64,000 bases of DNA from Baylisascaris procyonis (Eukaryota; Nematoda; Chromadorea; Rhabditida; Ascarididae): the NCBI GenBank assembly GCA_037389465.1, contig JAZARR010000164.1, positions 1,421,001 through 1,485,000 of the forward strand, given 5' to 3'. How positions within the stretch are numbered: position 1 is the stretch's first letter; the number at the start of each line of letters is the position of its first letter. A program made the translations under genes and the position numbers. The notes beneath the pieces are model-generated. The model did no database searches and was not told the DNA's origin. It was given only the letters and a program-made list of their open reading frames with translations. Shown one piece after another: positions 48,120 through 62,437 of this stretch.

Positions 48120-51100
48120 AATCACATTCCTAAGGCGACATGAAACACTATCCATGCGATGCTTCATTTGCATTTCTTTAATTATTTTCTGTTGATGTCA
48201 CACTTTGAAAGCAACAGCGAAAAATGATGAGAACAATATGATATCCATTTCACAAATGACTACTGCATGCAAGTATCTATAGCGAACAAAGACTGACCAA
48301 TATTTAGCAACAAATACCATTCAAATTTATATGTTCGTTTACTCTATAATCTCGTAGGTTTTTTTCGAAAACACTTTGAAAATTGAAAACTCTCGAAATA
48401 GCATCAGAAAGAAAACTATTGAAATACGACAAAATGAAAACGTCAAAAAATGATTTATTCACCTCAAAACTATCTAAGTGAGTCAGGTGCACAAAAATTT
48501 TGCCAAAAGGTCATCCAAATCTAAACATTTCCCATCGTTATACAACCAAATGTTGTGGAAATATGAAGGTTTTTCTTTTGATTATGACAAGCATAACGGC
48601 GCTAAATCATTAATATGGCGTTGACAAATTCTCCACTATATGCCTGTTTTTGACCATGCTTATGTAACAGATGTTGTCAACGAATGATAAATGCATGAGA
48701 TATAGTGGTCTTCTTGCTTTGCATGGAGAATTAACGTTAAATGAGTTATCAAGGTTTTTCCAGTGGTAGTGTCAAATGTATTTTATGGAAAGAGGAGGGA
48801 AAGAGTAACAGCTGGCTCCTGATCGCTCAGTCGGCAATTACCTCGCTTGATTTTTTAACGGAAAATATGACCATAAATTTCAAGCGAGTCATTCGAAAGT
48901 TTAAGTGAATGCATCTTTCTCATTTTATGACCTACATTTCTTCTCCACCGATTCTGGCTTGAATCATGCTGGAATCCTCATCGCAACTCATTAACTATGC
49001 CTCATTTCTATCTACCGTTTAAGCGAATGCAATCGATTCACGCTTGTAAATGTTTCGCTTGCCTGTCTTTTGACATGGATTCCTTGGAGACTCTTTTTGG
49101 AAATCCAATGGCCGCAAAATGCTACTGACAGTTTTTAAGGTTTTCAGATTGCAAAAAAATGCGCCCCTTGAAAGAGCATACGATTCAACTTTATTGGACA
49201 TTTTTTGAAAGTAAATTGGAATTAGCCACAATGAATCAAGGGAAAATGCTCAAGTTTCACGAGGCCAAAATTGGATGAAATTTAGAGGCGTACTATCAAC
49301 AAAGGAAGTTACAACCCATCGAGTTTGCGTAATCTAATAACATGCAGACGAGATTTTTCATTTCAAAAGTAGCGAAACCTCGAGGAAGGTATCGACGAAT
49401 CATAAATAAATGTAGTAAATTTCTAACAGAAAAAGGCTTACGTTTGGGAGCATGCCTTTGTGGTAATACCGCCAAAGCGTGTGAATAGGCAAAAAATGGA
49501 AACCTTCTCTGGATATCTGTACAAAATTCCCTTTGGGAAGTCTTCCCTCCTCCCATGCCCGTTTCTAGAAGCTGTAGTCCCTAATAGCTAATGTTGCGCG
49601 TTGTGCAGTCCCGTTCGTATGCTAACGATACCGAAGCTTAAGGCGGAGGTTGGCGCCTTGATTCAATCTGCCATTGAATGCTGGGTTATTGAAGCCACAT
49701 GACAATAACAGTCCGCAGAAATGTTCGATTGTGCCCATTATAATCAGCAGATTTTATGAATGAACGCTTCTATGGTAGTGATGAATAAGTAATTCGTATT
49801 CGTGTTTTGTTTCGAGGACAACTGGATTGCCATACTGCCATCTCGTAGCTTTGGACCTGCAGAAGGCCCACACTTGCTGGTAAACAAAGTTGCCATCTTT
49901 GATTGTTTGATACTGCAAATACCTTGGCACTTCCTAAGGCACTGCAGGAGAATCTACTTTGGAACTTTGTATGTTCCGAGAATTACAGGTCTTTTAATTT
50001 ATTTTAGAGGAACACCTAAGGTGAAGGTTTTCAACCCCTCGAAAACTTAACAAATTGAAGGGAAGGGAAACAAATGCAGAAAATCCAAATATGTTGCACA
50101 GATGCTCTTAAAATTCTCTGCTGCAATGCAATGTGAACACCTTGATCGACAGACGAACGACTAATATTTGCCGCATATAAGAAGTTCATGGAAGTATTCA
50201 TTCACTGTATTCTGTGAATGGCTTCAACGGACTAAAATTTTGGTGTTTTCTTAAGCCCGCAACGAATATCACATGCCCCAGCATTGCGGGCATATCAAAA
50301 AGTCGAAACTGTTATCTGCTGAAGCCATTGGCAGAAGACGATATAACTCCTTGGAGATTAAACATAGATCACTAGACCAGGCTGAAACTAAAAGTACATT
50401 TGCCCATTACGCTTGGTAGAGTTCGACAATTAACACCGATTCTGAGCCCCTCCTCTAACTGAAAAGAACGCAAAAGAGAAAACAAACAGGATGCTGATGG
50501 AAAGCTATCCATTTGAAAATAAATGGCTTAATAAATTCCCAGGTGATAATTATTGATAGCAAAAAATTTGTCCGAAAAAAGAATATACCAATGTGCGAAA
50601 AAGCACATTACCTCCGAGACGCACAGGTCACCCTTTCAACTTCTAAGCATTATGACGTCGTTAACAGGAATTAATATTAAAAAGAACTGACATCCTGCTT
50701 GCGATAACACGACATGCCCCTTCACAATGTTTTGAGTGACCCCATAAATAGTGCAAATCTCCTGAAAAAGATCTCCTCTCCTGCAACCTCATCAATATAA
50801 ATTAACATCACATGAGGCAAATAAATAAAATTTTCATCGATTGGTCAATGTGTAAATTAGAGAAGACTATATCGTACATCATCCCTATCAAGTTTCATCG
50901 CCTTCACGCTAATGTTTCCGAGCCAAAAACATCAGACAGACAGACATGTTCATACGCCTAAGCAAAAGCCAGTGCAGCGGCAAAACCTTTAAATGCAAAA
51001 CTAATAACCGGCAGCGCAGAGAAATGTAAAGTATTCACAGCTTCATTCGACCCTACATTAAATTGCCAACGCCCGCGAGCATTTGAAACGCTTTTAAAAT

Positions 51101-53925
51101 CAGGTGGGGAGGGAATAGTCTTAAAACAAAATTAAACGAAAAAACCATATCAAAGAAAAGTGTTTTCGACAAATTATCTTCAACTCCTGGCATTTAGCGC
51201 CTTCATCTTTTTTAAGAACCGAGGACGATGAAAGGGCCAAGAGGCAGAGTGCAGTGAAACAGGATGGAAGCATCGAAAAAAAAAACAAAAAATTGTTTCG
51301 CCGTTGATGCCGTCGCTATTGAATAACGCCTATTAAACAATCGTATTTTTTTACTGGTGCTAAGCTTTCCAGCGGAATTTTGAAGCGTAGCTGAGTGGCG
51401 AAATCTAATGCTGTGAAATACTGATCATCTTATTATCAGAAATACCCACATCGTTAAAAAATTTGACGATTTCAAAAATTATGACGTTACTGCGAGATCA
51501 CTGACAGAAATGGGTTAGAGAAAGAAAACTGTTCAAAATAGCGGATCGGAGAACAACAAAGAAGCAAAGAGACATAAAAACAATTAGCTATTGAAATTAC
51601 TAGAAAGTATAGAATTATTGCTATGATCAGAACCGAATAAAAGCTGTCAAAGGCAATTTCAAGCAAACAGCCAGTGGGGACCTCAATCACTTCTCAGCGT
51701 CGCGAATGTGACACATTGGCTGTTGCTCTAAGATGTCATGAATTTGGTAGCGAAATGTGCCATGAACATACTCACTAACATGCCTAATATAAACAACGCA
51801 GGCAGTTCGGGTCCTATCCCCAGAAAAAAAAAGAACTTCGTTCATCACCAAAGGAAATGTAACGAAGGCTAGATCTGCTGAATGCGCCAATGAAAACCGT
51901 TCATTAGGTCACGTCTAAACGCATAACTGTGGATGGCTAAGAGAGTATTTCATGTAGTTTTCTATATTATTAAAAGCAAGGTTTTACACAAACAATAAAC
52001 ACTTTGTTTGAAGCTAAAAGCCTATCTCTTCCTTCAAAAACCATACGTTAGTCAATTAGAAAAGACCCACGCGTATAATGACCACACAGTGCAACAGTCC
52101 TCATGAAAAACTGCATTAAGTGTACCGTACCAGAATATGGCTGCTATACGGTACATGCAATACTGTGCAGTTCGGTGCCGCGTAAACGCGAAAACAATCT
52201 ACGCGGAACAATAAATAAGGGAAACGTTCGCCCCTTAACAATAAGAACTATGATGCGTACAGAAATATGACTCTTTAAATCGAAATCACTTTTTGACTCA
52301 TAAGGATGTTCTCATATTCTATCATTTCATATTGGGCGTAAAGAAACTAATTACAAATATTTGTGCAGAAATGACGAATATCAACAAAGGTTTTAAGAGG
52401 GTATCAAAAGAGAACGAACGATGGTAAAATCGCATACCAGCTGATCAGAAACCGTCTGAAACGAAGAAAGGAAAGATGGACTCATCAATAAGAGATAAAT
52501 GCGTTGTTATGTCTTAGAACAAGCAAAATCGTTTTCTATCACCTTGGTTTGGGAGCTTTTGCGTTCCTGACACTATTTTTCATTCTTATGCCAAAAAGCG
52601 CTTTTAACTACGGATTTTGAAGCTAATAATCATCGCTCTCCTTGTAGCTAATTTCAAAACTTCTGCGATTTTATTGCTTTTTTCACTTCTTGATACTAGA
52701 AATTGTATTAATATAAATGGTTAGATCTCCTTATCAATGAACAATTCTGAAAGAGTTCATGGCCAGCGATCTACTATTCCGACGAAGAACGAATGATACT
52801 GTTAATGGTACTTGTAACAAACATTCAACAATGTTTATAAACACTATTCCGTTAGAGCAATTTCAATATTGATTTATGGTATAGGACAACTGCATCAGCA
52901 GACGTGAAAAATTGCTGAGTTTGAACAAAAAGAACAACAAGATGTCCACTGGAAGTACTTTTCAGTGGTGGAAAGGATGAACTTTTTTTCACACATAGAG
53001 TATTTTCATTTAATTTGTTGCTTAACATTTCCATAAAAAATTAACTTTCTATCGATGATATTAGTGCTATTTTTTGATGCGTCAAATTAAAACTCTTAGA
53101 GAAAGCATCAGAAGAATTCGAAAGATTAGAAGAATTGCAAAATCTATCGACGGAATAAATAAGGTGCCACTTTGTTGAATGATAAAAATCTCATAAGAAA
53201 TATTCGCCTCCGAAGCGAATATTGAAGATAACGACCGTTCTCAAATTTAGAGCATGTTAAATTAATAAATACAAAAGATTCTATCTTTCAATGCTCCATT
53301 GAAACAAATTTGAAAAAGAAAACTATTTAATATTTCAGCTACGTTCATAAAAGCATTGCTTGAGGGTCCACTTCTACCGAACTTGACGAAATTTCGACAG
53401 CATTTTGGATCCTTTAGTGCAAATATTGCTCTTACCTTATGCGATGCTGGCCACAATGAGAAAAAAGTTCCATTTTTTCAAAAAGTGAAGAACTGCCGAA
53501 GCATTAGCAGTTTCTAAAAAACGAAGGGAACAATTGAATTCTTTTCGGAGCCGCCGAAAAGACCGCAACACAAATGACAATCAGATGACTTTATGAAAGT
53601 TTGCAAAAGGATCTGTGTGCACAAGGCACAATAAACTTTAAAATGAACTCAGTTGCGAAACCAGTGTTTGCCATTCGTTTTAGGGTGAAAGAGACGACTT
53701 CAAAGCAGCTGAAACCGAATCCAAATACAAGAAAGTGCGCGACAACGATTTCGAGTTTTTAGTTCCACACAACGGAGTTCGACAGTACTTCCAGTCCATC
53801 CTTTCCAGTTCCCTCCCCCTCAGCCCCTTCCCCGGTGACGAAATTATGTGCTATGTGAGGATGGTATCCAGTTCTAAAAAAGGCTTTACTAATGAGTACA
53901 AATTCAGATATTAGGAGATCCGCAC

Positions 53926-54156
53926 ATGAAGCTTTCCCTTCCATTCCACCGTCATTCATTTCCAATGCATAATCGAATTTCATGCCCACGGATTGATTCT
54001 GACAGTGGTTCAACTATCAAAGGTCCTCTGCATGATCGCGTTCTAGGTGGCACAGTGAAAACAACGGATGAAAACATCACTCGCGCATGTATGTATGGCT
54101 GCCAACAGATCTACGTCTCATGCAAAAAGCATGAGCCCAGCTTTCCTCAAATGTAA
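53926..54156 (+). CDS. coding-like plus-strand ORF, unassigned (doubtful)
   Basis: 76 codons including RISCPRIDSDSGSTIKGPLH, DRVLGGTVKTTDENITRACM and YGCQQIYVSCKKHEP, with mixed polar composition and several Cys, unlike the usual noise here. It overlaps a second open frame (54068-54406) rich in Lys/Arg in another phase. No family is recognised and no splice sites are clear. Confidence 0.2.
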   Translation: MKLSLPFHRHSFPMHNRISCPRIDSDSGSTIKGPLHDRVLGGTVKTTDENITRACMYGCQQIYVSCKKHEPSFPQM

Positions 54157-57100
54157 GGGACAATTAGATCATTCGACCAGACGATCGGGCTACTTTGCAA
54201 ATTTGGGATTAATTTCAATCTGCCGGCTGGCAATAAAATGCATTCATAAAAACCGGAAAGCACAAAGGCGTAGAATTATTCACAAATCGATTAAACAGCC
54301 GACGAGGTGGAATTCGAGCAAAATCGCTCGAAAATGCACGAGCATGTTAGAGCGTAGAGAAAGTTTTGTGCTTGGTGCGATAAACAATCTTAGAAATTCT
54401 CGTTGATTAACGGCTGCCGCCTGGGAATATATCGATGGCATGTGCAGTCAAGCTCTAAGCAATTGTTCTGAGCAAAATGCCACATAACAACAAAGATATG
54501 AAACGAATATAAAAAGAAGAAACTTGTGAAGAGATTTCTATAATGGGTGCATCCGATTTTTCAATTTTTCTGTTTTATCCTGGGAAAATTTTTTATTGGC
54601 AGATTCTGAATGAAAAACGTAGGTGTGGTTTATGATAAATCCCTCTCATGGGGATCACTGGCGAATTTACCGGAAAAACTATTGACAATGAAACTGAGCA
54701 AAATCTTATAGCTGAATAAGAAAATGATCGGAAAAGATTCGAAAATGCGATGCTGAACATTTACTGCAGATGAATTGCAGCCAAAAGTGAAGAGATCATA
54801 GTTCACTGATTAGAATGCCCATTCTCGCATGCAGCCCCACTCCCCTCCCCTTCTCGAAAACTAAATCTGCTACCGATCCCGGGAAATGAAAGAAAATTTC
54901 ATTCAATCAGGAATTATATAAGAAGTCTCTCGCAAACTCAGGGAAAGGGAAAAAAACCTAAAATATGATAAAGGAATATTTCGTTCATGAACGCCGGTTG
55001 GTGCTTTCGAATACAACGAATTAGTTCAATGAAGTGCAGGATAATAGTAAAATGGTTGGAGGCTACTGCCATGCACTGATTTATAGGAAGAGAACGCAGC
55101 TGATCTCGATACTTAAAAATGGCTGCTCGAAAATGTGCACTTCGCATCGATGAACCGCACGCGCAATTACACCATTTCTAGTGTGCTCAACAATTATAAT
55201 TTTCAACTATAACGGAGAGAAAAACTCTTTTTTAAAAGAATTTCAGATCATTTAGGGGATGCAAGGCAGGAATGGATTCAATTTCTGATAGAACATGCAT
55301 GGTATGAGAAGCATGCCATCCCTCAATCAAAGGTGGCTTCAATTGGCATTTAAGTGCCATATTCTCGAGCAAACAGTAAATAATGAAAAAGACGGAAGAG
55401 AAATAAGGAGTCATTAAAAGTCCTCGAAAGCACATCCAACATACGAAGCAAAAACAGCAAAAACGTAAGCTTACTGTGACATGAATATCGCAAGACATTT
55501 CGCATTCAAAATCAAACATTTAGAGAGTTAGATGGGCAGCAGATTAGAGTGAAATGAAACTGAGTTTAGGGGAGAAGCTAATGAATTCCCAACTGTGTAA
55601 GCACACCAAGTATAGCATCACTTGCCACTGTATAAATGGCACAAATACAATCTCAAGCTAATTTCAGAAGAAAAAACCCGTTGAAAAAACTAGAATTCAG
55701 CACAAGACAAGAGCACTTTATGTTCAGATTCAAGATGAAAGCATGACAAAAAAAGGAGGTTTGTTTCTCTGCAACAAGACGATGGGATAGATTCGCAGAA
55801 CATGTCGAAGAGAGCTAAGAGCGGCGGGGGGGGGGGGAGTGGAATAGAAATAACAAAATTCGGCCAGTAATCTTTTACGCCCGCCCTGCTCATATAGAGA
55901 ACACATTCACCTAGGGGATGAATCCCTCAGTGTATTACAACCACACACCCTCCCCAGCTACGTGTTCACATAGTGAGCAGAATTATGAAAATTTCCCATT
56001 TTTGGAGTTTCGGTGGGAAGTGTAATAAGAAGCATCAAATTCAATAACTGAAATTCTCCTTCGGAAGACGGGTCACTCATGTGTGACAGCATTGAAAAGA
56101 TGTGAGCAATGTTTGTGGTCAAAGATATTCAGAAAGAAGTGCTACTTACTGTCGCTGACAGTAAAAAGGACAGAATAGGCAGTAAAAATGCCAATAAGCT
56201 TGTTGCTTAACCGTCCCATACAGCTGTTCAACTGCTAAATAAACCGATTAAAATTGAGAGTTCAAAATTGCTGCGGATATATACACACCTTCAGAACTAC
56301 TGTCACATATATACTTCCGCTTATTTTGTTGGGCCTTCTGGGAAGATGCGTAATAGAGCGATGAATGTGGTAAATTTAAAGCCGCATTTATATACGCAAA
56401 CCACTCAAAGGAGACTTGCATTATTCAAAGATTTGGAATGTAATAATTTTCGCTTCCAGTGAAACAGTCCCCATACTCACAAGGGCCACTACAAGGAGAT
56501 TGGATTTGTTATCATTTATAAAGTTTAAATCACTCATAGTTTTGCAGTCTTAAAAGTCTTTAATCGATATTCCCATCGAAATAAGCAGCAATCTACGCCT
56601 TGGTCGGTTTTTTTAAATGGAAAAACTGATAGGACAATACTGAAGACATTAATTTAATATCGACGTCTCAGGAAGTGTTTTAATAGGCAAAAAATCTAAA
56701 AATTTATGAAACTCACAAGAGAGAATACAGCCGCAAATGAAATGATTTTTGTTACCGTCACAAAGAAGCCTCTTTGGCTAACGTTATGCAATAGCAATGC
56801 TCATACCGTTTTTACATGAAGATTTTTTTTGACGTTGAAGCCTTACGAAATGGCAGTCCCATTTTGCTCATAAAAATATAATGACCTGTAAGGAATCGCA
56901 GTAAGATGTGAAACAGAAAGCTTGACATGTTTTAACCAATTCTGACAACTCTTTCTTCCATTTCGTGAACGAGTCACTATTACATCAAGACGTCAGTTAT
57001 TCATTCTCACGTTTTCAGTGGAAAAGGCAAACCGTATCTTAAATTCGCTATGATATAATCGATGAATTCAAAAAAGAGTGAACCAGCGATAAGAAAAGAA

Positions 57101-57418
57101 AAAAAAAACTTTTCGCTGAGGATAACGACAGCTGAGTGGCAATAAATGAAATGAGCATTTCGCTGATTTCTTATATCGTCTAACACATAAGACTTCAAAC
57201 TCAACGAAGCTAATGAAGAGAAAATAAAGTTAACCAACGATGCCATTCCGATTTCAGCAAAAAAGGAGGCAATCTGACCGCAACGAATTTAATATATCAA
57301 GCAAAGCAATTGCACAACTTCACGAAATTGTTAAAAACTGCTTTACAAACTAAACGAATGAGTGTTTCGTTTTTTAAATGGAGATTGAAGCTTTGCAAAA
57401 TGATATATGTCGATTTCT

Positions 57419-57441
57419 ATTATATCCGTGACGGATATAAT
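57419..57441. repeat. perfect 23-bp palindrome
   Basis: ATTATATCCGT, G, ACGGATATAAT: 11-bp arms around a single central base. Such a long perfect dyad is unlikely by chance in a window this size. It may be a protein-binding site, a terminal repeat relic or a cruciform-forming sequence. Confidence 0.8.
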
Positions 57442-59315
57442 TGAAGAGAGGAAAACTACTAATTAATATTTCAAAATATTCCTGAATAAAGAAAAATTTT
57501 CATCTAAAAAACGACGACATATTTGTACAGTTAAACAGCTGTTAAATTAACCCATCATTTCTGCAGTGCTCAGTAAAATCGAGTATATCAGAAAACTTAG
57601 CGGAGAGAGGAAAACTCTTGTTCTGTATGGCATTTATCTGAATAGAAGCTCATCCAGAGTTTTATATGTTCATGGATAAACATAAAAATAATATACCGAA
57701 AACAAAATGGCTGCAATCACTGAAACGAGAGGAAGCGTCGAGTTTATGAGTGGAACTTAGTAAACTTACAGAAAAAAAGAAAAAACATATGACTGCGACG
57801 AAAGGTTTGTATATTGTGATAACTATCGTATCTCACCTCAGCCGTCAACCAATGAATGCCCCACGAAACATTCTCCTATCGTTTTTGCGGCACTTTCAAG
57901 TGCCTTCAAGCGAGCAGTTCGGCTACCGTGCCTTCAGTGAATACATTTTTGAATAGTTTATTCAAATGAACTGACTGGTTCCATCTTAGTCCACTATCTC
58001 CTTTAAAGGAACACACTTTGTGGTGCCTTATAATAGTGGTAACTTATAACAATGTTGTATCCATTAGCAACGTACCACTGACATAAGAGACATGTTCAAC
58101 GAACCGTTTAGCGAGCATATTGATTACCGAAATGTAAAAAGAAACGTCGAACATAATTCTAGGAATTTTTGTGCACTAATGACATATTACGCGCACAACG
58201 ACTCAAATCAAATCCATGCATTTTGTAAGATAAGAGATATCCACATTCTCAAAGATTCCAATAAAATAATGCTCACACCTCCTCTCAGTCTACTGTCCCT
58301 CCCTTCTTCGTCCCCAATCCCGTGAGCCTGCGCTACAAAACACTCTGACATCTACATCATCCTCAGCCATGAATATTAATGATTCAAACGATGTGACGTT
58401 AATGTAAATACAAATCATATGTGAACTGTGCAACGCTAACAACATGCTACTTTTTTTGCTGTGATATTAAACGAGGCAGACTTCATTGTACTTAAGCGAT
58501 AAACATTGTTTGTATTTAAAGTGCACTAATTACCGATCATATCTAGCACTAATTAATTTCAAATATACTGGATAGAGTATATATGGGAAGGCAAGTCAAT
58601 AAGTTTCCATTTCAAATACAGTCATGTGGATTCAGTCGGATTTCCATTTTTATGTAAAGAGGAAATTGCCTTTGAGAAATTAATACGTAAATTGAAGATG
58701 AATTGATAACATTTTACACTTTTTATAAAGAGAGGTATGCTGTATGCTTAGATGCTGATAGACTGTACTGTGTTTATACTTTCTTGAGAATGTCAGTGGT
58801 TTAGTTATAGTAATCGCGCAGTAAGGGACAACTCACGGTTGCAACCTTTTTCCTTTGAACATTAGTAACTTCTGCACTCTAAATATAATGCCCAATTTTA
58901 TGGCATAAGTTTATCGCATTTTTCGATGATTCTATCACAGTAAGTGGAAACATTTTCAAGACTCTATTCTAAGAAATTAAGCAGAAAACGCAAACTATTT
59001 CGGCGAATGTTGCTCGAAACTAAAAAATTTGGAAGAAAACTGTAGACAGACGAAACTTTTTGTAAGCATAAAGACTACATTAATGAAAGTGGTGTGCGAA
59101 ACTTTCAAAGCTCATGAAAACATAGTGCAAAAAAGGAAAGAGAAAAAGTAAGAGTGTGGGCGAATGAAAGTGGAAAGTCGACTATCTTGTTAGGTTGTTC
59201 TTTCGCTTTTTCTGCCTCTTTCAAAGTCGCTGTTGCGAAAATTTGACAAGCCTATCTGCGCTTCAACATAAAGAGCCAAACATCAAATACTCCGGTCGCT
59301 GATGTGTGTGTGTTC

Positions 59316-59332
59316 TTTTTTTTTTTTTTTTT
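59316..59332. repeat. homopolymer T17
   Basis: Seventeen T on the plus strand after a short TG repeat (about 59304-59312), followed about 25 bases later by a CAA/CAG-rich trinucleotide patch (59355-59380). Confidence 0.85.
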
Positions 59333-61973
59333 GTTTGTAGCACTTGAAGCAGAAGCAACAACAACAGCAATAGCAACAACTGGTAAAGTGTTATGTGAAG
59401 ATAAGAACGCTTTTGCAGCGTAAGGACCAATTTCTGAGTGTCGTAAATGAGGCATGGAGAGTGTTGAATGAGAAATTCGCAATAATGACAGGTTTTTCTG
59501 CAATATATTAAGCTTTTCAGGTGGCTATTTTTTTCTAGTTGAAGGAGACATCTTGAATATTTAGCACTGCAAATTTCAAAGCGCATTCAGTTGAAGCTTC
59601 ATCATGATCGCCTCAATCTATTTCAGCAGACAGAATCACTGAAAAGCGAGGGATTGAAAACTCAAACGCCACTTGAAACAATGCGCATCAAAAAATTTAC
59701 ACTCATGATTAGGATAGGCTTCGAAGAATTCGTCAGTCCTCATCCACCACCGTATTTCCTCATACAAAATACTTGTATTGAAGCGCTACTTGGAACGGAA
59801 AAATTCATCATCTTTTAAACAGCTCTGTTCTTATGCAATATATCTGAATTGAAAGACCACGAATACAGGAAACAGTGAGTGAAGTTTTCTCTTTCTCAGT
59901 TGCTCACCTCCATCCGGCAGTGGAAAAGAGTTCTTCTATTGAGAGAAATATGCTGTACTAAGGACAAATAATAAGTTCAAATTTTGAGCATGAGAGGCGA
60001 CATGTTATGCAAGGAACCAGGAAATTTCGATGACGGGCCCGCCCCCTGATTCTATAAGCTTTGTGATGGAGGTTATTGAAAAATGCATGAAGGATGCATA
60101 AATGTAAGGAAATAGACAATCTAGTTAAATAAAACAATGAAATTCGCCAAAGTTTCGTGCTTTATGGTGCGAATAAAGTGCAATAAAAACGCATTATACT
60201 CGTTCATTTCAATATGCACGCGTGTTCAGTAGTTAGCGGTTGATTACGGCACTTCGGAGGCGTTTTTTTTGTTTTCGAGAATAGCTGAACATAGAATGCA
60301 ATATTCAGACAATTAACAAACTGCGTGTGAGTAGGATCACAGAATACAGCTTTTTGCAAGGAAACAATTTCTGCAGGTGGATTTTACCCTAAGAGTACTT
60401 CTTTTAATGCAGTCGAAGAACACCAGAACGAAACAAATTATCGTATGCAAACGATATTCGAAATATTCCAGCAAAATGTAATTTGCTTGCACTCGTGCAC
60501 GAAATTAGAACAAAAGCGTATAGTTTATATGAGCGGCAGTTTGAAGTGAAAAAACCTGAATGCAATTCGCGGTGCTGCATAAACGACTCATACATCGGAT
60601 AACGATTGCTAAGCATAAAATGAGTATGAATAAAACGGAACGAAAAGTAATCGACTGGAAAATTCAATTACTTTCGCGCCAATGAATTTCGCCCTACCAT
60701 GTCTGAAAACCATGTATGAACAGAGTTCAATCCGCAGACACCTTCGAATAGACTCCGAAAAAAGGATTCCTCTTGCATAATCCCTTTCATCTCTTGGCCT
60801 TCTATATTTCCTTCTCCCCCCTTCCCCACCCGCCTCATTTCGCCACCCTTCACCCCAGTCGCCGTAAACTGCTTATGTCCATGTTGGGGGAGACGTATTA
60901 GAAGCACAAATATTGGAATTGATTCACAATCGCGCCATGCTAGAGGCAATTCACGCGTATCATAATGCTTTGGTAACCTTGCGTTAATGAATAAAATTGG
61001 TGGCGATAGTGTTCATCTCGAATGCCAGAATGTGACACATTCAGCAAGCTGTTTCTTTTTACACTTTAGCTGTTCAATTTGACGAATGTTAGGAAAATAA
61101 ACGGGTGAAGGAAATTTTCATACGCGAAGAGGTGAGCACTGAAATGGCAGTCAGTATAAAAAGTGTTTGAAAACTTCAGTAATCCTGAAAAAAGAACCTA
61201 TATTTAACAATATCACAAAGCCGATTTGATGTATCGATACATACTATTGACGGTGCTTATATGCTAAGATATATGAACAATATAGCGACCCGTGTGCCGA
61301 TATAATAAAAGAGCGATCGCAACTTTTGCATTCAGTCTCTATCGCAAGGTTAAAATTCAAATAAAGACTGATTCTACTCAAGCATCAAATAGCAGATATG
61401 GTTTAAACCATGGAAATGTTACATTTGAAGATTGATGATAATTTGCGGCGCTCGCTTCAACAGATTATTTTGCTTCAAATGCGGTGGTTTAGTCTTCCGG
61501 ATCGAAAGTTTATACTGGAGTTAATGAAAGCAGAACTCTTTTCATTGAAAATACTGTTCGTATTTCGCGACTCACAAGTTGTTACATAGAATGGTTCTAT
61601 CAACGTTCTCAACTTGCAACGACATAAACGCAAACCATAGAACATGGGTGTTTAAAACTCTCATTAATTCAGTACTTCAATTACGACTTGGTAATTAGGA
61701 TCACTAATTCAATTTCGCAAGAGGCTAGAACACTGTGCGAAACGTCACTCCATTTAAATAGCAGAATTCGTGCTGCCTATTTTCACGTAATGTCCAAACG
61801 AAACTCACTGCTTGAATGAAGTGCACAGTTACGCTATCAAATCTTTGGTGCCTTCATAGTGTTTGGCTCATAGAAAAACATGGCCCATAGAGTTGCTTGC
61901 AAGCGATGACGATAAAAATATCTTTTATGAATTCCTTGGGATAAACCTGGTCATGTTAAACGACCAATCGAAT

Positions 61974-62152
61974 CCCGATCGGAAACCGAAATTTCGGTCG
62001 CTATCACCGATAAAATTTTAGTTGGACCTCCATGGTTTTCCCGATCGCAACCGAAGTTTGGTTTACCACGGAATGTTTTCGGTCTGCAACTGACTGATGC
62101 TTTCGAAATTCGGTCAGTTCAAACGATTTTCGGTTGCGACCAAACGCTTTCA
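61974..62152. repeat. fold-back cluster of degenerate ACCGAA/TTCGGT units
   Basis: CCGATCGGAAACCGAA at about 61975 and CCGATCGCAACCGAAG at 62041 are direct copies about 67 bases apart. TTTTCGGTCTGCAAC (62077) and TTTTCGGTTGCGACC (62127) are inverted copies of the same core. A perfect 14-base palindrome ACCGAAATTTCGGT sits at 61985-61998. The arrangement resembles a small fold-back element. No coding content belongs to it. Confidence 0.6.
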
Positions 62153-62271
62153 GTTGTTTCTAATAAAAGAAATTTTGATCGGTTGTCATCACTGCAGCAA
62201 ACAAAACAGGTCGAAACTGCAACGAGTCCCTTTCCCTGCAGAAATCTTGGAAGCTCCTTCCAGTTCCCTAC

Positions 62272-62437
62272 CTCAATGGAAAATGCCAACTATTTGAACG
62301 AGCTTTCATCAAAAATCCAACATCATAGATTCTCCAGCGAGCAGTAAAAAATCGCCTGAAACTTCTGAAAGACTGAGCGAATTTTTTCTTAAATTTGCCT
62401 GCAACTTTCTTAACTTGTTCAGGCACCAGACCCATCA
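62272..62437 (-). CDS. predicted internal exon with basic helix, unassigned
   Basis: 166 nt bounded by acceptor CATTTTATGCAG and donor TTGAG|GTAGGG, open through both. It reads MGLVPEQVKKVAGKFKKKFA, QSFRSFRRFFTARWRIYDVG, FLMKARSNSWHFPL. The first part would form a strongly basic amphipathic helix. It lies immediately left of where a more upstream exon of a minus-strand gene would be and next to the fold-back cluster. Family unknown. A repeat-derived frame is possible. Confidence 0.3.

Larger units (their letters stand above)
42659..62271. other. long stretch without recognisable genes
   Basis: Nearly 20 kb of AT-rich DNA with only short open frames on both strands. The least unlike coding are near 47913-48119 and 53926-54406 (plus), listed separately. 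It contains a GC-rich hairpin at 45434-45459, a palindrome at 57419-57441, a T17 run at 59316-59332, a G run near 55825-55838 and a fold-back cluster at 61974-62152. I find no exon for a UNC-13 C2A domain. It could be intergenic or the introns of a long 5' isoform. Confidence 0.5.
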
